Origin: Rhodobiaceae bacterium UBA7378 | Lineage (GTDB): Bacteria; Pseudomonadota; Alphaproteobacteria; RS24 | Length of the DNA stretch: 40,022 nucleotides | Reading direction: 5' to 3' | NCBI GenBank assembly: GCA_002469805.1 | Contig: DKNW01000084.1 | Coordinates: forward strand, 1-40,022 | Shown here: one piece after another, positions 32,478 to 39,955 of the stretch | How positions within the stretch are numbered: position 1 is the first letter of the stretch | How the letters are laid out: each line of letters opens with the position of its first letter | Notes under the pieces: model-generated | Database searches by the model: none | Told to the model about the DNA's origin: nothing | What the model saw: the letters and a program-made list of their open reading frames with translations, nothing else | Program-made: the position numbers and the translations under genes

Positions 32478-33479
32478 ATGGCTGAAGAAAATACTTGCCC
32501 AATAACAAATCTTACGGCGGAGAGAGTTGCTTTAGGTGATCGTTATTCTTACGAGGTGCGAAGTGCAGAGATTTCATACACGGTTACTGGTACCGCTACA
32601 GCCCTTATTTTGGCGTGTCGGCAGAACGATGTCTCTTCCTCAAGTCAAGAGACTTTTTCTAAGCTGGCTTATTGGGTTTATCGGCAAAATCAGGAAGGGG
32701 TCAAATTTCCCAAGATTTCCTCAGCTGTGTTAGATAAAATTAACAACCAGCCCTTTCCCAACATGACAGAAAGAAACGCAAGCTATCTGCTTTGGGTGAA
32801 ACAAAGGACCTATCCGGACCTTTCAAGATTTATAGATGACACCGATAACCCGGCTGGTATTGTGGCGAGCTGCTCATTAAATGGGAATGACCAAGCGCAC
32901 CTAGTCCATCACCTATATAACGAAGGATATCTAAACTTTCTGGATTCATCTTCAATAGATCAAGAAGCACACGCAATAAAGATAAAACTTACCCTACAAG
33001 GGTTAGAGTATTGTGAAAAATTGGAAGCTGATCGCTCGGCTTCGGACGAGGTTTTTGTCGCCATGTGGTTTGACTCCTCGCTTGATGAATTATTTGAGCA
33101 CATCAAGGCAGAGGTTAAAAAAGAATTAGACCTGAATGTGGTGCGTATAGACCGGCAAGAGCATAACAATAAAATTGATGATGAGATTATCGCTCACTTG
33201 AAATCATGCCGCCTCGTTGTTGCCGATTTTACATGCAGCGATGACGGCAAGACCCACCGAGGGGGCGTTTATTTTGAAGCGGGCTTCGCTCAGGGTCTGC
33301 AGAAAAACGTTATCTTTACTGTTCGCAAAGACTGTGTTGACGGCCTGCATTTTGACACACGGCAATACAACCACATTGTCTGGAAAAAACAGGGGGACAA
33401 ATTTCTGGAAGATAAAGAGAATGATGCCAAAACACTTGGTCAACGAATTGTTCACCGCATCCGCGCGATAGAAACTTGA
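32478..33479 (+). CDS. Orphan protein with C-terminal nucleoside 2-deoxyribosyltransferase/TIR-like domain
   Basis: This 333-residue protein has an AT-rich gene compared with its neighbours. Residues 1-130 match nothing I recognise. Residues 135-185 look like a winged-helix segment (AHLVHHLYNEGYLNFL, then IKLTLQGLEYCEKL). Residues 190-330 form an N-glycosyltransferase-like Rossmann domain: EVFVAMWFDSSLDE, VVRIDRQEHNNKIDDEII, CRLVVADFTCS, RGGVYFEAGFAQGL and HFDTRQYNHIVW. E267 in the YFEAGFA motif is the likely catalytic glutamate by analogy with nucleoside deoxyribosyltransferases. Related stand-alone proteins turn up among accessory and defence genes, so a nucleotide- or NAD-cleaving defence role is possible, but this is inference. 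It stands alone between tRNA-Thr and the FAH operon. Confidence 0.75.
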   Translation: MAEENTCPITNLTAERVALGDRYSYEVRSAEISYTVTGTATALILACRQNDVSSSSQETFSKLAYWVYRQNQEGVKFPKISSAVLDKINNQPFPNMTERNASYLLWVKQRTYPDLSRFIDDTDNPAGIVASCSLNGNDQAHLVHHLYNEGYLNFLDSSSIDQEAHAIKIKLTLQGLEYCEKLEADRSASDEVFVAMWFDSSLDELFEHIKAEVKKELDLNVVRIDRQEHNNKIDDEIIAHLKSCRLVVADFTCSDDGKTHRGGVYFEAGFAQGLQKNVIFTVRKDCVDGLHFDTRQYNHIVWKKQGDKFLEDKENDAKTLGQRIVHRIRAIET

Positions 33480-33535
33480 TCCACCAGCGAAGTCCTTTTT
33501 AGCGGTCGCGTTATGACTACATCTCCATGCATCGG

Positions 33536-33566
33536 TTGACTTTATTTTATCACCTAATAAAATAAT
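33536..33566 (+). promoter_or_regulatory. Promoter of the FAH-VOC operon overlaid by a palindromic operator
   Basis: TTGACT (33536-33541) and TAAAAT (33558-33563) are 16 bases apart and form a good sigma-70-type promoter. Covering the spacer and the -10 is the inverted repeat TTATTTTA-N8-TAAAATAA at 33542-33565. The same motif recurs in front of the tetR gene at 36294-36317. The repressor bound here would block polymerase directly. The start codon of the FAH gene is at 33591. Confidence 0.75.
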
Positions 33567-33590
33567 TTAACAAGTGTTGAGGGGTGAGAT

Positions 33591-34577
33591 ATGAAGTTGA
33601 TTAGCTATCGCGACCGCAAGCCGAGGTCGACGCAAATTCGAACCGGGCTGGTGTTGCCAGATGAAGAGCATTTCATTGACCTTGTAGTGGGCGACAAGAA
33701 ACTTGGCGCGAAATCGAAGGCCCCGGCGTTTGCCAGCCTGCAAGCACTGATCGAAGCTGGCGAGCCAGCGTTGGAAAAAGCCTCAAAAATCGAGAGCTGG
33801 GCATTGCAGAACCAGGACGAGTTGGGCACACTTGCCGATATTTCTCTGTGTGCGCCACTGCCCGTGCCAATAAAATTTCGCGCGTTCAGCGTCTATGAAA
33901 AACACCTGTTACAGGCCATTGATGCGGTTTTGCGCAACCGCATGGGACCGGTCGCCTACCGGCTAAATAAGGCACTGAAACTGATAAAGCCACCAAAACA
34001 ATTTTATAAAAACCCGGTCTACTACAAGGGGTCGAACACATCCTTTATCGGCCCTGACGCCGATGTGATACCGCCAACATTCTCCGAGCCTATGCTCGAT
34101 TATGAGTGCGAGCTCGGCGTGGTCATCGGCAAAGGTGGGATGGATATCGCCCCCGAAAACGCCATGGCGCATGTTTTCGGCTATACAGTTTTTAATGATG
34201 TGTCGGCGCGTCGGCGGCTGATACCTGAGTTTCGCGGCGTCACCGGCCCGCTGAAAGGCAAAGACTTTCAAACCGGAAACATTATGGGCCCGTGGATCGT
34301 GACCCGTGATGAAATTGCCGACCCCAGCGCGCTTGAACTTCGAATGTCGGTAAATGGGGCGTTGAAGGGTATTGGTCGGGCGGCCGACATGCACCACTCT
34401 ATTCCCGATATGATTGCTTATGCTTCGGAAGGCGAGATGCTTGTGCCGGGAGAATTTTTTGGAACCGGTGCACCTGCCGATTGCACTGGCATCGAGCATT
34501 GGGAATTTTTAAAATCTGGGGACGTTATGACGCTCGAAATTCCAACAATTGGTAAGTTAGAAAACAAGGTGGCTTGA
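33591..34577 (+). CDS. Fumarylacetoacetate hydrolase family protein
   Basis: This 328-residue enzyme of the FAH superfamily cleaves or hydrates carbon-carbon bonds in diketo acids, often after ring opening of aromatics. The catalytic domain covers about residues 105-325. The metal-binding acidic residues lie in LDYECELGVVIGKGG (the two glutamates) and FTVFNDVSARR (the aspartate). KGKDFQTGNIMGPWIVTRDE and GEFFGTGAPADCTGIE follow the family pattern. The N-terminal 100 residues form the usual extra domain of longer members. Its stop is one base before the VOC gene, and the pair is transcribed from an operator-controlled promoter. The exact substrate is unknown. Confidence 0.9.
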   Translation: MKLISYRDRKPRSTQIRTGLVLPDEEHFIDLVVGDKKLGAKSKAPAFASLQALIEAGEPALEKASKIESWALQNQDELGTLADISLCAPLPVPIKFRAFSVYEKHLLQAIDAVLRNRMGPVAYRLNKALKLIKPPKQFYKNPVYYKGSNTSFIGPDADVIPPTFSEPMLDYECELGVVIGKGGMDIAPENAMAHVFGYTVFNDVSARRRLIPEFRGVTGPLKGKDFQTGNIMGPWIVTRDEIADPSALELRMSVNGALKGIGRAADMHHSIPDMIAYASEGEMLVPGEFFGTGAPADCTGIEHWEFLKSGDVMTLEIPTIGKLENKVA

Positions 34578-34578
34578 C

Positions 34579-35241
34579 ATGACTACAATCGCCAAAATGC
34601 CCAAGACCGCGCGAGAGCGAGGAAAAATTGCACCCGCAAAACTTGCTCATGTCGCCTTGCGAACATCGCAACCCGAAAAGGTCGTCAAATTTTATAAGAC
34701 AGTATTGGAAGCGGAGGTTTTCTATGAAAATTCAAACCTGACTTTCCTGACCTATGATGACGAACACCATCGCTTGGCAATATTTCGTGTGCCGGGCTTG
34801 GGGCGCGCATCGCGCGGCAAAGCAGGCGTCGATCATGTTGCTTTCACCTATCGCAATTTGAAAGAACTAGTTAGCACCTATGTCCGGTTGAAGGATGCTG
34901 GCATCGAACCGGTATGGACAACCCATCATGGCGGCACGTTATCTTTCTACTATGCAGACCCAGACAATAATCTGGCCGAGCTACAAGTGGATGTGCATAA
35001 GGATGTTAAAAGCCTGGAGCAGTATCTCGTCAGTGAAGATTTCAGCATCAACCCTGTGGGCGTCGATTTTGACCCGGAGGAAATTCGCGCTCGCCTTGAA
35101 CGCGGCGATAAGCAGGCCGATATCTTAGAGCGCCACGCCGATGGCCCGCGCGATATGACGACTATTCCGAGGGAAATAGTAGGCAGCTTCCACTGGATGA
35201 TTATCCGCATTGCCGCGAAGCTCGGCCGAAAACTGAACTAG
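34579..35241 (+). CDS. VOC-family extradiol-type dioxygenase
   Basis: This 220-residue member of the vicinal oxygen chelate fold resembles extradiol ring-cleavage dioxygenases of the biphenyl-diol type. The presumed 2-His-1-Glu iron ligands are His24 (LAHVALRTS), His86 (DHVAFTY) and Glu134 (NLAELQVDV). YYADPDNN just before the last ligand is typical. A C-terminal extension of about 75 residues follows. It is translated directly behind the FAH-family hydrolase, which is how ring-opening dioxygenase and hydrolase steps are commonly paired. Which catechol-like compound is cleaved cannot be read from the sequence. The first 20 residues are basic. Confidence 0.85.
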   Translation: MTTIAKMPKTARERGKIAPAKLAHVALRTSQPEKVVKFYKTVLEAEVFYENSNLTFLTYDDEHHRLAIFRVPGLGRASRGKAGVDHVAFTYRNLKELVSTYVRLKDAGIEPVWTTHHGGTLSFYYADPDNNLAELQVDVHKDVKSLEQYLVSEDFSINPVGVDFDPEEIRARLERGDKQADILERHADGPRDMTTIPREIVGSFHWMIIRIAAKLGRKLN

Positions 35242-35274
35242 CAATTCTTTAATTACCCTCGTGAACACAAACGC

Positions 35275-35624
35275 CTAGCGGAGGGTTTCTGCCCGGGGTG
35301 CGCGCGTTTCATCACTCCCAATGTGCATTTGCTCTTCATAAGGCAATATGCATTTTCTCTTCATAAGGAATGTCGTGATACATGCTTATGTCTGGCCCGA
35401 TTGGAAGCTCTTGATATCGCGCCTGCATCGCTGTGAATAGATCGGGGCTTTCGTCGCTAATGTCGTTGGTATCTTGAGGATCAGCTTGTAAATCATGCAA
35501 TTCCCAAATCATCGGCCATAATGATCAGAATATTTGGCCGTTGCGGAGCCGCGTGCGCCGGGGAGAAAATACTAATGATAAATGCGCCGCAAAGGAGCAA
35601 AAATCGCGCACGCCGCTCGGTCAC
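35275..35624 (-). pseudogene. Sulfatase pseudogene: both ends kept, middle deleted
   Basis: Read leftwards from the GTG at 35624, which overlaps the tetR stop by four bases, the frame gives a signal peptide (RFLLLCGAFIISIFSPAHA). Then comes RPNILIIMADDLG, the standard N-terminal motif of secreted sulfatases. Near 35501-35508 it joins, one frame off, to WELHDLQADPQDTNDISDES, the standard C-terminal motif, continuing PDLFTAMQARYQELPIGPD. The roughly 400 residues expected between, including the CxPSR-type active site, are missing. The original frame stops at 35493. The tail is shifted again by a 25-bp tandem duplication at 35320-35369. The second copy's frame continues to a natural stop at 35275. 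The gene was once the partner of tetR in one operon. Confidence 0.88.
35320..35369. repeat. 25-bp imperfect tandem duplication in the sulfatase tail
   Basis: Two adjacent 25-base units (35320-35344 and 35345-35369) agree at 22 of 25 positions. Both contain GCATTT and CTCTTCATAAGG. Because 25 is not a multiple of three, the duplication breaks the frame of the sulfatase C-terminus: the upstream copy ends HIAL and a stop, while the other copy reads YEEQMHIGSDE to the older stop. Its three mismatches suggest it is not very recent. Confidence 0.85.
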
Positions 35625-36244
35625 GAATTTTCCCCTTCAACGAGACCGGTCAGCGTGGCTTTGTGCGCATCGATAAATGCTTTGTCTTGAGGGTCAGTGC
35701 CAAATAGAGCCATGCATTCATAGCGCGCGGTAAACGGGGCGCTTCCCGCACCCACAAGAAAATAATATTGATTGGGTGAGATGCGCCGCCCTAAGGCTTT
35801 TTCAATTTTGTTCAAAAGAGGTCGCGTGTGCTGCGTCACCAAATAGTCTAGCCGCCAGGATTCGGTTTTGGCCTCTTGGAAGATCATTTGTGCGACTTCG
35901 GGGCTCTCCGCGCTCATTTCGACAAACAACGCAGCAATTTTTTTTGGATCAACCGGCGCATCAGGTGCTACGGCAATCGTATCCATTTTGATATTTACGG
36001 GTGCAAAAATATAGTCTGCACATGCACGCCAGAGATTAGGCTTCGAACCAAAATGATACGGGATGACATTCTTGGGAACCTGCGCCGCCGCCTCAATGGT
36101 TGCCAGGGAAATCGCGTCATATCCAAGGCCTGAGAATAACTGAGCGGCCTTTATCAGCACCGCCTGCCTCAACTCTTTCGTCTTAGACTGCATGCTGTGC
36201 GATGCAGAAGGTGCCACTCTCGCCTTATGACTGCTTTTGAGCAT
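35621..36244 (-). CDS. TetR/AcrR-family transcriptional regulator
   Basis: This is a 207-residue repressor-type regulator. The N-terminal helix-turn-helix spans about residues 30-75: AVLIKAAQLFSGLGYDAISLATIEA, then VPKNVIPYHFGSKPNLWRACADY, with the usual YxFxSK ending. The C-terminal helical ligand domain is divergent, as usual. The start at 36244 has GAGAGG seven bases upstream. The ATG at 36259 is the alternative. The gene is preceded by a perfect 11-bp inverted repeat matching the one at the FAH promoter, so it most likely represses itself and the FAH-VOC operon. Its effector is probably a pathway substrate or CoA thioester. Its stop overlaps the start of the sulfatase pseudogene. Confidence 0.9.
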   Translation of the reverse strand: MLKSSHKARVAPSASHSMQSKTKELRQAVLIKAAQLFSGLGYDAISLATIEAAAQVPKNVIPYHFGSKPNLWRACADYIFAPVNIKMDTIAVAPDAPVDPKKIAALFVEMSAESPEVAQMIFQEAKTESWRLDYLVTQHTRPLLNKIEKALGRRISPNQYYFLVGAGSAPFTARYECMALFGTDPQDKAFIDAHKATLTGLVEGENS

Positions 36245-36290
36245 TGTTGTGCCTCTCATCTCGTCATGTGCAAACCCGGTCGGACTTGGT

Positions 36291-36320
36291 CATTTATTTT
36301 AACATTGGATAAAATAAATG
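36291..36320. promoter_or_regulatory. Palindromic operator upstream of tetR
   Basis: CATTTATTTTA (36291-36301) and TAAAATAAATG (36310-36320) are a perfect 11-bp inverted repeat with an 8-base spacer. The core TTATTTTA-N8-TAAAATAA is identical, with the same spacing, to the repeat at 33542-33565. It lies about 50 bases upstream of the tetR start codon, where an autoregulatory site is expected. Any tetR promoter here would overlap it. Confidence 0.82.
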
Positions 36321-36392
36321 AAAGCCCAACCGATCTACCGCGCGAGGAGAGAATTTGCTCGTGTCAGCGCTCAGTCTTGACTGAGGAGCGCG

Positions 36393-37952
36393 TCAATTAA
36401 CCTGGCGTTCTTTACCTTCCCAGAACGGCGCCCGCAAATCACGCTTCAGCACTTTGCCCGCGCCTGATACAGGCAGCGGGTCATGTCGCAATTCGATTGA
36501 GCGTGGCAATTTGTAATTGGCGATCAACGGGCGGCAATGTTCGACGATTTCATCTGTCGTCGGCGCCTTGCCTTCCTTGGGCACGATAATCGCATGGATA
36601 GCCTCCCCCCAATTATCATCAGGGATACCAATGACGGCAACCTCGGCAATCGAGTCATGCGTTGAAATGGCACTCTCCACCTCGGCAGAAAACACATTTT
36701 CGCCGCCTGTGACAATCATGTCCTTCATACGATCCGCGATAAACACAAAGCCGTCATCATCCATATAGCCGCCGTCACCCGTATGGACCCAACCATCGAC
36801 CAGTGTATCGGCTGTTTGCTTTTCAAGTTTCCAATACCCTTGCATGGTGCCCATGCCGCGCGCGCAAATTTCACCAACCTCACCGGGCGCAACCTTCGCG
36901 CCGGTCTCGTCGACAATCTTCACTTCAGTTCCCGGCACAGGCCGCCCAGCTGATCGAAGTTTGGAGTTATTGCCGCCAAGTACGTGAAATTCCGGCTGCA
37001 GCGTCGTCACAATGGGCGCAAGCTCGGTTTGCCCATAACCTTGAATGATTTTCAAATGCGGCAGGCGCTTGATCAGATCGATTAAAAGACCTTCGGGCAT
37101 TGGTGATGCGCCATAGGTCAAATATTGAAGGGTCGAAAGCCGTTCCGGATCGAACGCATCTGAATTCATAAGCATGCCGATCATTGTTGGCACCATGAGA
37201 GTGTGGGTAACACCTTGCGTTTCGATGGCGTTCATCACGCCTTCGACATCAAACATCGGGATGAACACATGCGTCGCTCCAACCGCTGTAAGCCCACCGC
37301 TTGCGGCGCCATCAGCGAGGTGGAACATGGGCCCTGCGTGTAAATAGCTGCTTTCGGGTTGCCCTTCGCTCATTTTCGACATTACCAGGTTATTATACCA
37401 AAGCGCCCTATGAGGCAGCATCACACCCTTTGGGAAACCTGTCGTACCACCCGTATAATAAAGTCCGGCCAAATCTTCGCCGCTGCGCAGCGCGTCATCA
37501 CATAAGCTACCCTGCTCTACCAAATCTTCGTAAGCCAGCATGCCGTCGGGTAGCGTATCATCGTCTAGATAGATGACCGTTTTCAACTTGCTGCACTCGC
37601 TTCGAATACCGTCAACTACTGGGGCGAAAGCTTTATCCACGAATAGTATTTCAGCCTCGGAATCGTTCAGCGAGTAAGCATTTTCAACTTCCGTCCAGCG
37701 AATGTTCATCGGCACCACCGCGGCACCTGCCCACCAAACAGCATGATAATACTCAGTATATCGATCAGAATTGAGAGCCAAAATTGCCACGCGATCGCCA
37801 GCCCCAGCGCCGAGTTTGCGCAAACTATCGGCAAGTTTTGCAATTCGATCGCGATGCTCGCGCCAACTGCGCCGACGCTCGCCCATAATGGTCGCCGTTG
37901 CGTTTGGTCGCGTGTCCGCTGCTGAATTCATAAACTGTGTTAAATTCGTCAT
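36393..37952 (-). CDS. AMP-forming acyl-CoA synthetase/ligase
   Basis: This is a 519-residue ANL-superfamily enzyme that activates a carboxylic acid to its CoA thioester via an acyl-adenylate. The ATP/P-loop motif GLYYTGGTTGFPKGVMLPH is at about residues 163-181. Further motifs are YLTYGASPMPEGLL, IIQGYGQTELAPIVT, GWVHTGDGGYMDDDGFVFIADRMKDMI split by the hinge, and the C-terminal lysine in VSGAGKVLKRDLR. The acid could be a fatty acid or an aromatic acid, and the neighbours favour an aromatic or hydroaromatic acid. AGGAGG precedes the ATG. It is transcribed towards tetR, with 148 bases between, and has no copy of the TetR-type palindrome ahead of it. Confidence 0.92.
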   Translation of the reverse strand: MTNLTQFMNSAADTRPNATATIMGERRRSWREHRDRIAKLADSLRKLGAGAGDRVAILALNSDRYTEYYHAVWWAGAAVVPMNIRWTEVENAYSLNDSEAEILFVDKAFAPVVDGIRSECSKLKTVIYLDDDTLPDGMLAYEDLVEQGSLCDDALRSGEDLAGLYYTGGTTGFPKGVMLPHRALWYNNLVMSKMSEGQPESSYLHAGPMFHLADGAASGGLTAVGATHVFIPMFDVEGVMNAIETQGVTHTLMVPTMIGMLMNSDAFDPERLSTLQYLTYGASPMPEGLLIDLIKRLPHLKIIQGYGQTELAPIVTTLQPEFHVLGGNNSKLRSAGRPVPGTEVKIVDETGAKVAPGEVGEICARGMGTMQGYWKLEKQTADTLVDGWVHTGDGGYMDDDGFVFIADRMKDMIVTGGENVFSAEVESAISTHDSIAEVAVIGIPDDNWGEAIHAIIVPKEGKAPTTDEIVEHCRPLIANYKLPRSIELRHDPLPVSGAGKVLKRDLRAPFWEGKERQVN

Positions 37953-38246
37953 CTGCTACTCCTCCTACTCTTGTACAACGCTGCCTTCTAATCGGCCTGA
38001 TAAAGGGTCACAACGCGTGCGCCACCTTCCCACCCCAGCGACAATCGTCGCTTTCAAATCTGCCATATCATTTACGTTCCCCTCACTTTGCGAGTTTTCC
38101 AAAATCTAACGGCAAAGGCAAATATAAAGCTGCCACGCGACCCGCATGGGGATCAGGCAAAAAATGGTTTCCAAACAATCGGGCCGCAGGCAGAATTTCA
38201 TTCCTGGGATATAACGGTGCGGAGTTCTTAAAAAAGGGGGAAAAGT

Positions 38247-39017
38247 ATGCGCTTGAGACAAATCTGTTTGGTTGCCCAAGATCTGGAGCCGACATTAAAA
38301 ACACTAGAGACCCTATTTGACAGCCCGGTGATATTTCGTGATCCCGGGGTTGCACATTTCGGCTTGGAGAACGGGTTGATTATGACCGGCGGCGATTTTC
38401 TAGAGGTCGTCAGCCCGTTACCCGGGCACACCGACACGGCGGCCGGACGTTTTCTTGCGCGCCACGGCAACGGGTTCTATATGCTCATCTTGCAGTGTGA
38501 AACCGCCGCGCCAATTACCGCGCATATACAGTCATGTGGCGTGCGAACAATATTTTCGCATATTGATGACGACATTCATGCCACCCATTTTCATCCCAAT
38601 GATTTTGGCGGCGCCATCGTGTCAGTCGACAGCATGGGACACGACGATTGGCAGTCACCGCAGGCCTATTGGCGTTGGGCTAACTGGCCTTCTGAAACGA
38701 CAGATCCGACGGATATAAGCGGCACTAATACAAGTGTTGGCGCGTTGGCTGGCTTGCAATTCGCAGCTTCCGATCCAACCGCTTTATGTGCGCACTGGTC
38801 GACCTTGCTGCAACGACCAGCGACATCATCGACCCTCTCCCTCGACGCAGCGCAATTCAATTTTGCCCTACATACGGTCTCTCAGCCGCGGGTCACTCAT
38901 GTGCGCCTACATGCTGGGCGCGATGCGGCATCCGACATTCGGGCGCGCGCCACGCAGCTAGGCCTGCCGACAGACGATGACGGTGTACATTTTTGCGGCG
39001 TTACGTGGCAATTTTAA
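38247..39017 (+). CDS. VOC-family (glyoxalase-like) protein
   Basis: This 256-residue protein has two beta-alpha-beta modules, about residues 3-110 and 160-255, the glyoxalase/bleomycin-resistance fold. Module one reads LRQICLVAQDLEPTLKTLETLF and GDFLEVVSPL, keeping the glutamate position. A His usually expected in the first strand (near ICLVAQD) is absent. Module two opens GALAGLQFAASDPTALCAHWS and includes VTHVRLH. Substrate and metal dependence are unknown. It has a good site, AGGGGG, before the ATG and is divergent from the acyl-CoA ligase over 294 bases. That gap contains no gene or obvious palindrome shared with the tetR operator. Confidence 0.8.
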   Translation: MRLRQICLVAQDLEPTLKTLETLFDSPVIFRDPGVAHFGLENGLIMTGGDFLEVVSPLPGHTDTAAGRFLARHGNGFYMLILQCETAAPITAHIQSCGVRTIFSHIDDDIHATHFHPNDFGGAIVSVDSMGHDDWQSPQAYWRWANWPSETTDPTDISGTNTSVGALAGLQFAASDPTALCAHWSTLLQRPATSSTLSLDAAQFNFALHTVSQPRVTHVRLHAGRDAASDIRARATQLGLPTDDDGVHFCGVTWQF

Positions 39018-39148
39018 ACATTGCGCTGCCCATACTATATTGTAATGCCCGACGCGCTTACCCTGCATCAATTAAAACAAGGAAGTGACGGCGAACCACC
39101 GAACTGATTATTAAGCACCGAACAGTGCGCGCCGAGATGGAGTGAAAT

Positions 39149-39955
39149 ATGCCGAGACACAGAGGAGTGTATGACCCGTTAAATAGCGCGCCTTACGAAC
39201 TGAGCAGGTCGCGGATCGAAAACTTTGTACGCTGCCCCGCTTGTTTCTATATGCAACAGGCAGAAGGGATTAAGTTCCCGGATATCCCAGGTTTTAACAT
39301 CAATGAAGCAACAGATGTTTTATTGAAAAAACATTTTGGTAAATATCGAACCAACCAGACCAGCCCTCCATTTTTGCAGGCACTTGGGTTAGACCATCTC
39401 GTGCCGTTTCAACATGAGAATTTCGAAAGATGGACGGATAGCCTGCATTTTGGTGCGGATGGGCGTATGCATACGATTGTCAAGCAGCATGACCTGAAAA
39501 TCGGCGGTGGTCTTGATGATGTTTGGCAAAACATCCAAACGAAAGAGCTGCATATCGTTGACTATAAAAGCACGTCGCAGAAAAAAGCCGGCAGGGAAAT
39601 CAACCTAGATGACCCTTATAAATCTGCCTATAAGCGCCAGATGGATTTATATGTCTGGGTGCTGCGAAAAATGGGGTTTGATGTTAGCGACATCGGCTAT
39701 TTCCTATACGTCGATGGCGACAGATTCACTGACCGAGATTTTTTGGTTGCTCATGAAGCGCTGATGGTTTTCAAAACCACGCTCATTGCCTACACAGTCA
39801 ATACGCGCTGGATTGAACCAACACTAGCCGACATCAAATCCACGTTGGATGGCGCGAGCCGACCTGCGCATGCGCAGGCTTGCCAGTATGGTAAATTTCT
39901 GGCTGATGCCCAAGACCCACCGAAAAAAAATGATCAACCGGGCTTATTTTCTTAA
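39149..39955 (+). CDS. Orphan PD-(D/E)XK nuclease-superfamily protein
   Basis: This 268-residue protein of the RecB/Cas4-like nuclease fold opens with LSRSRIENFVRCPACFYMQ, carrying C29 and C32. The catalytic core is GGGLDDVW (Asp123/124) followed by LHIVDYKSTS, giving D138 and K140 of the DxK motif. The motif IV-like YKRQMDLYVWVLRKMG comes after it. One more cysteine sits in the tail (ACQYGKF). Cas4 proteins have one N-terminal and three C-terminal cysteines for a cluster, so the pattern here does not match that arrangement. No cas genes, helicase or repeats are nearby. GGAG stands eight bases before the ATG. The role is probably in DNA processing, but that is inference from the fold. Confidence 0.82.
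   Translation: MPRHRGVYDPLNSAPYELSRSRIENFVRCPACFYMQQAEGIKFPDIPGFNINEATDVLLKKHFGKYRTNQTSPPFLQALGLDHLVPFQHENFERWTDSLHFGADGRMHTIVKQHDLKIGGGLDDVWQNIQTKELHIVDYKSTSQKKAGREINLDDPYKSAYKRQMDLYVWVLRKMGFDVSDIGYFLYVDGDRFTDRDFLVAHEALMVFKTTLIAYTVNTRWIEPTLADIKSTLDGASRPAHAQACQYGKFLADAQDPPKKNDQPGLFS

Noticed and set aside
33204..33590. Possible second attachment site (repeat of tRNA-Thr 3' end) after the orphan gene
   Set aside because: I looked for a copy of the T-arm and acceptor sequence (CTCTCTGCCGGCACCA) downstream and saw none, so an integrated element with intact att sites is not supported.
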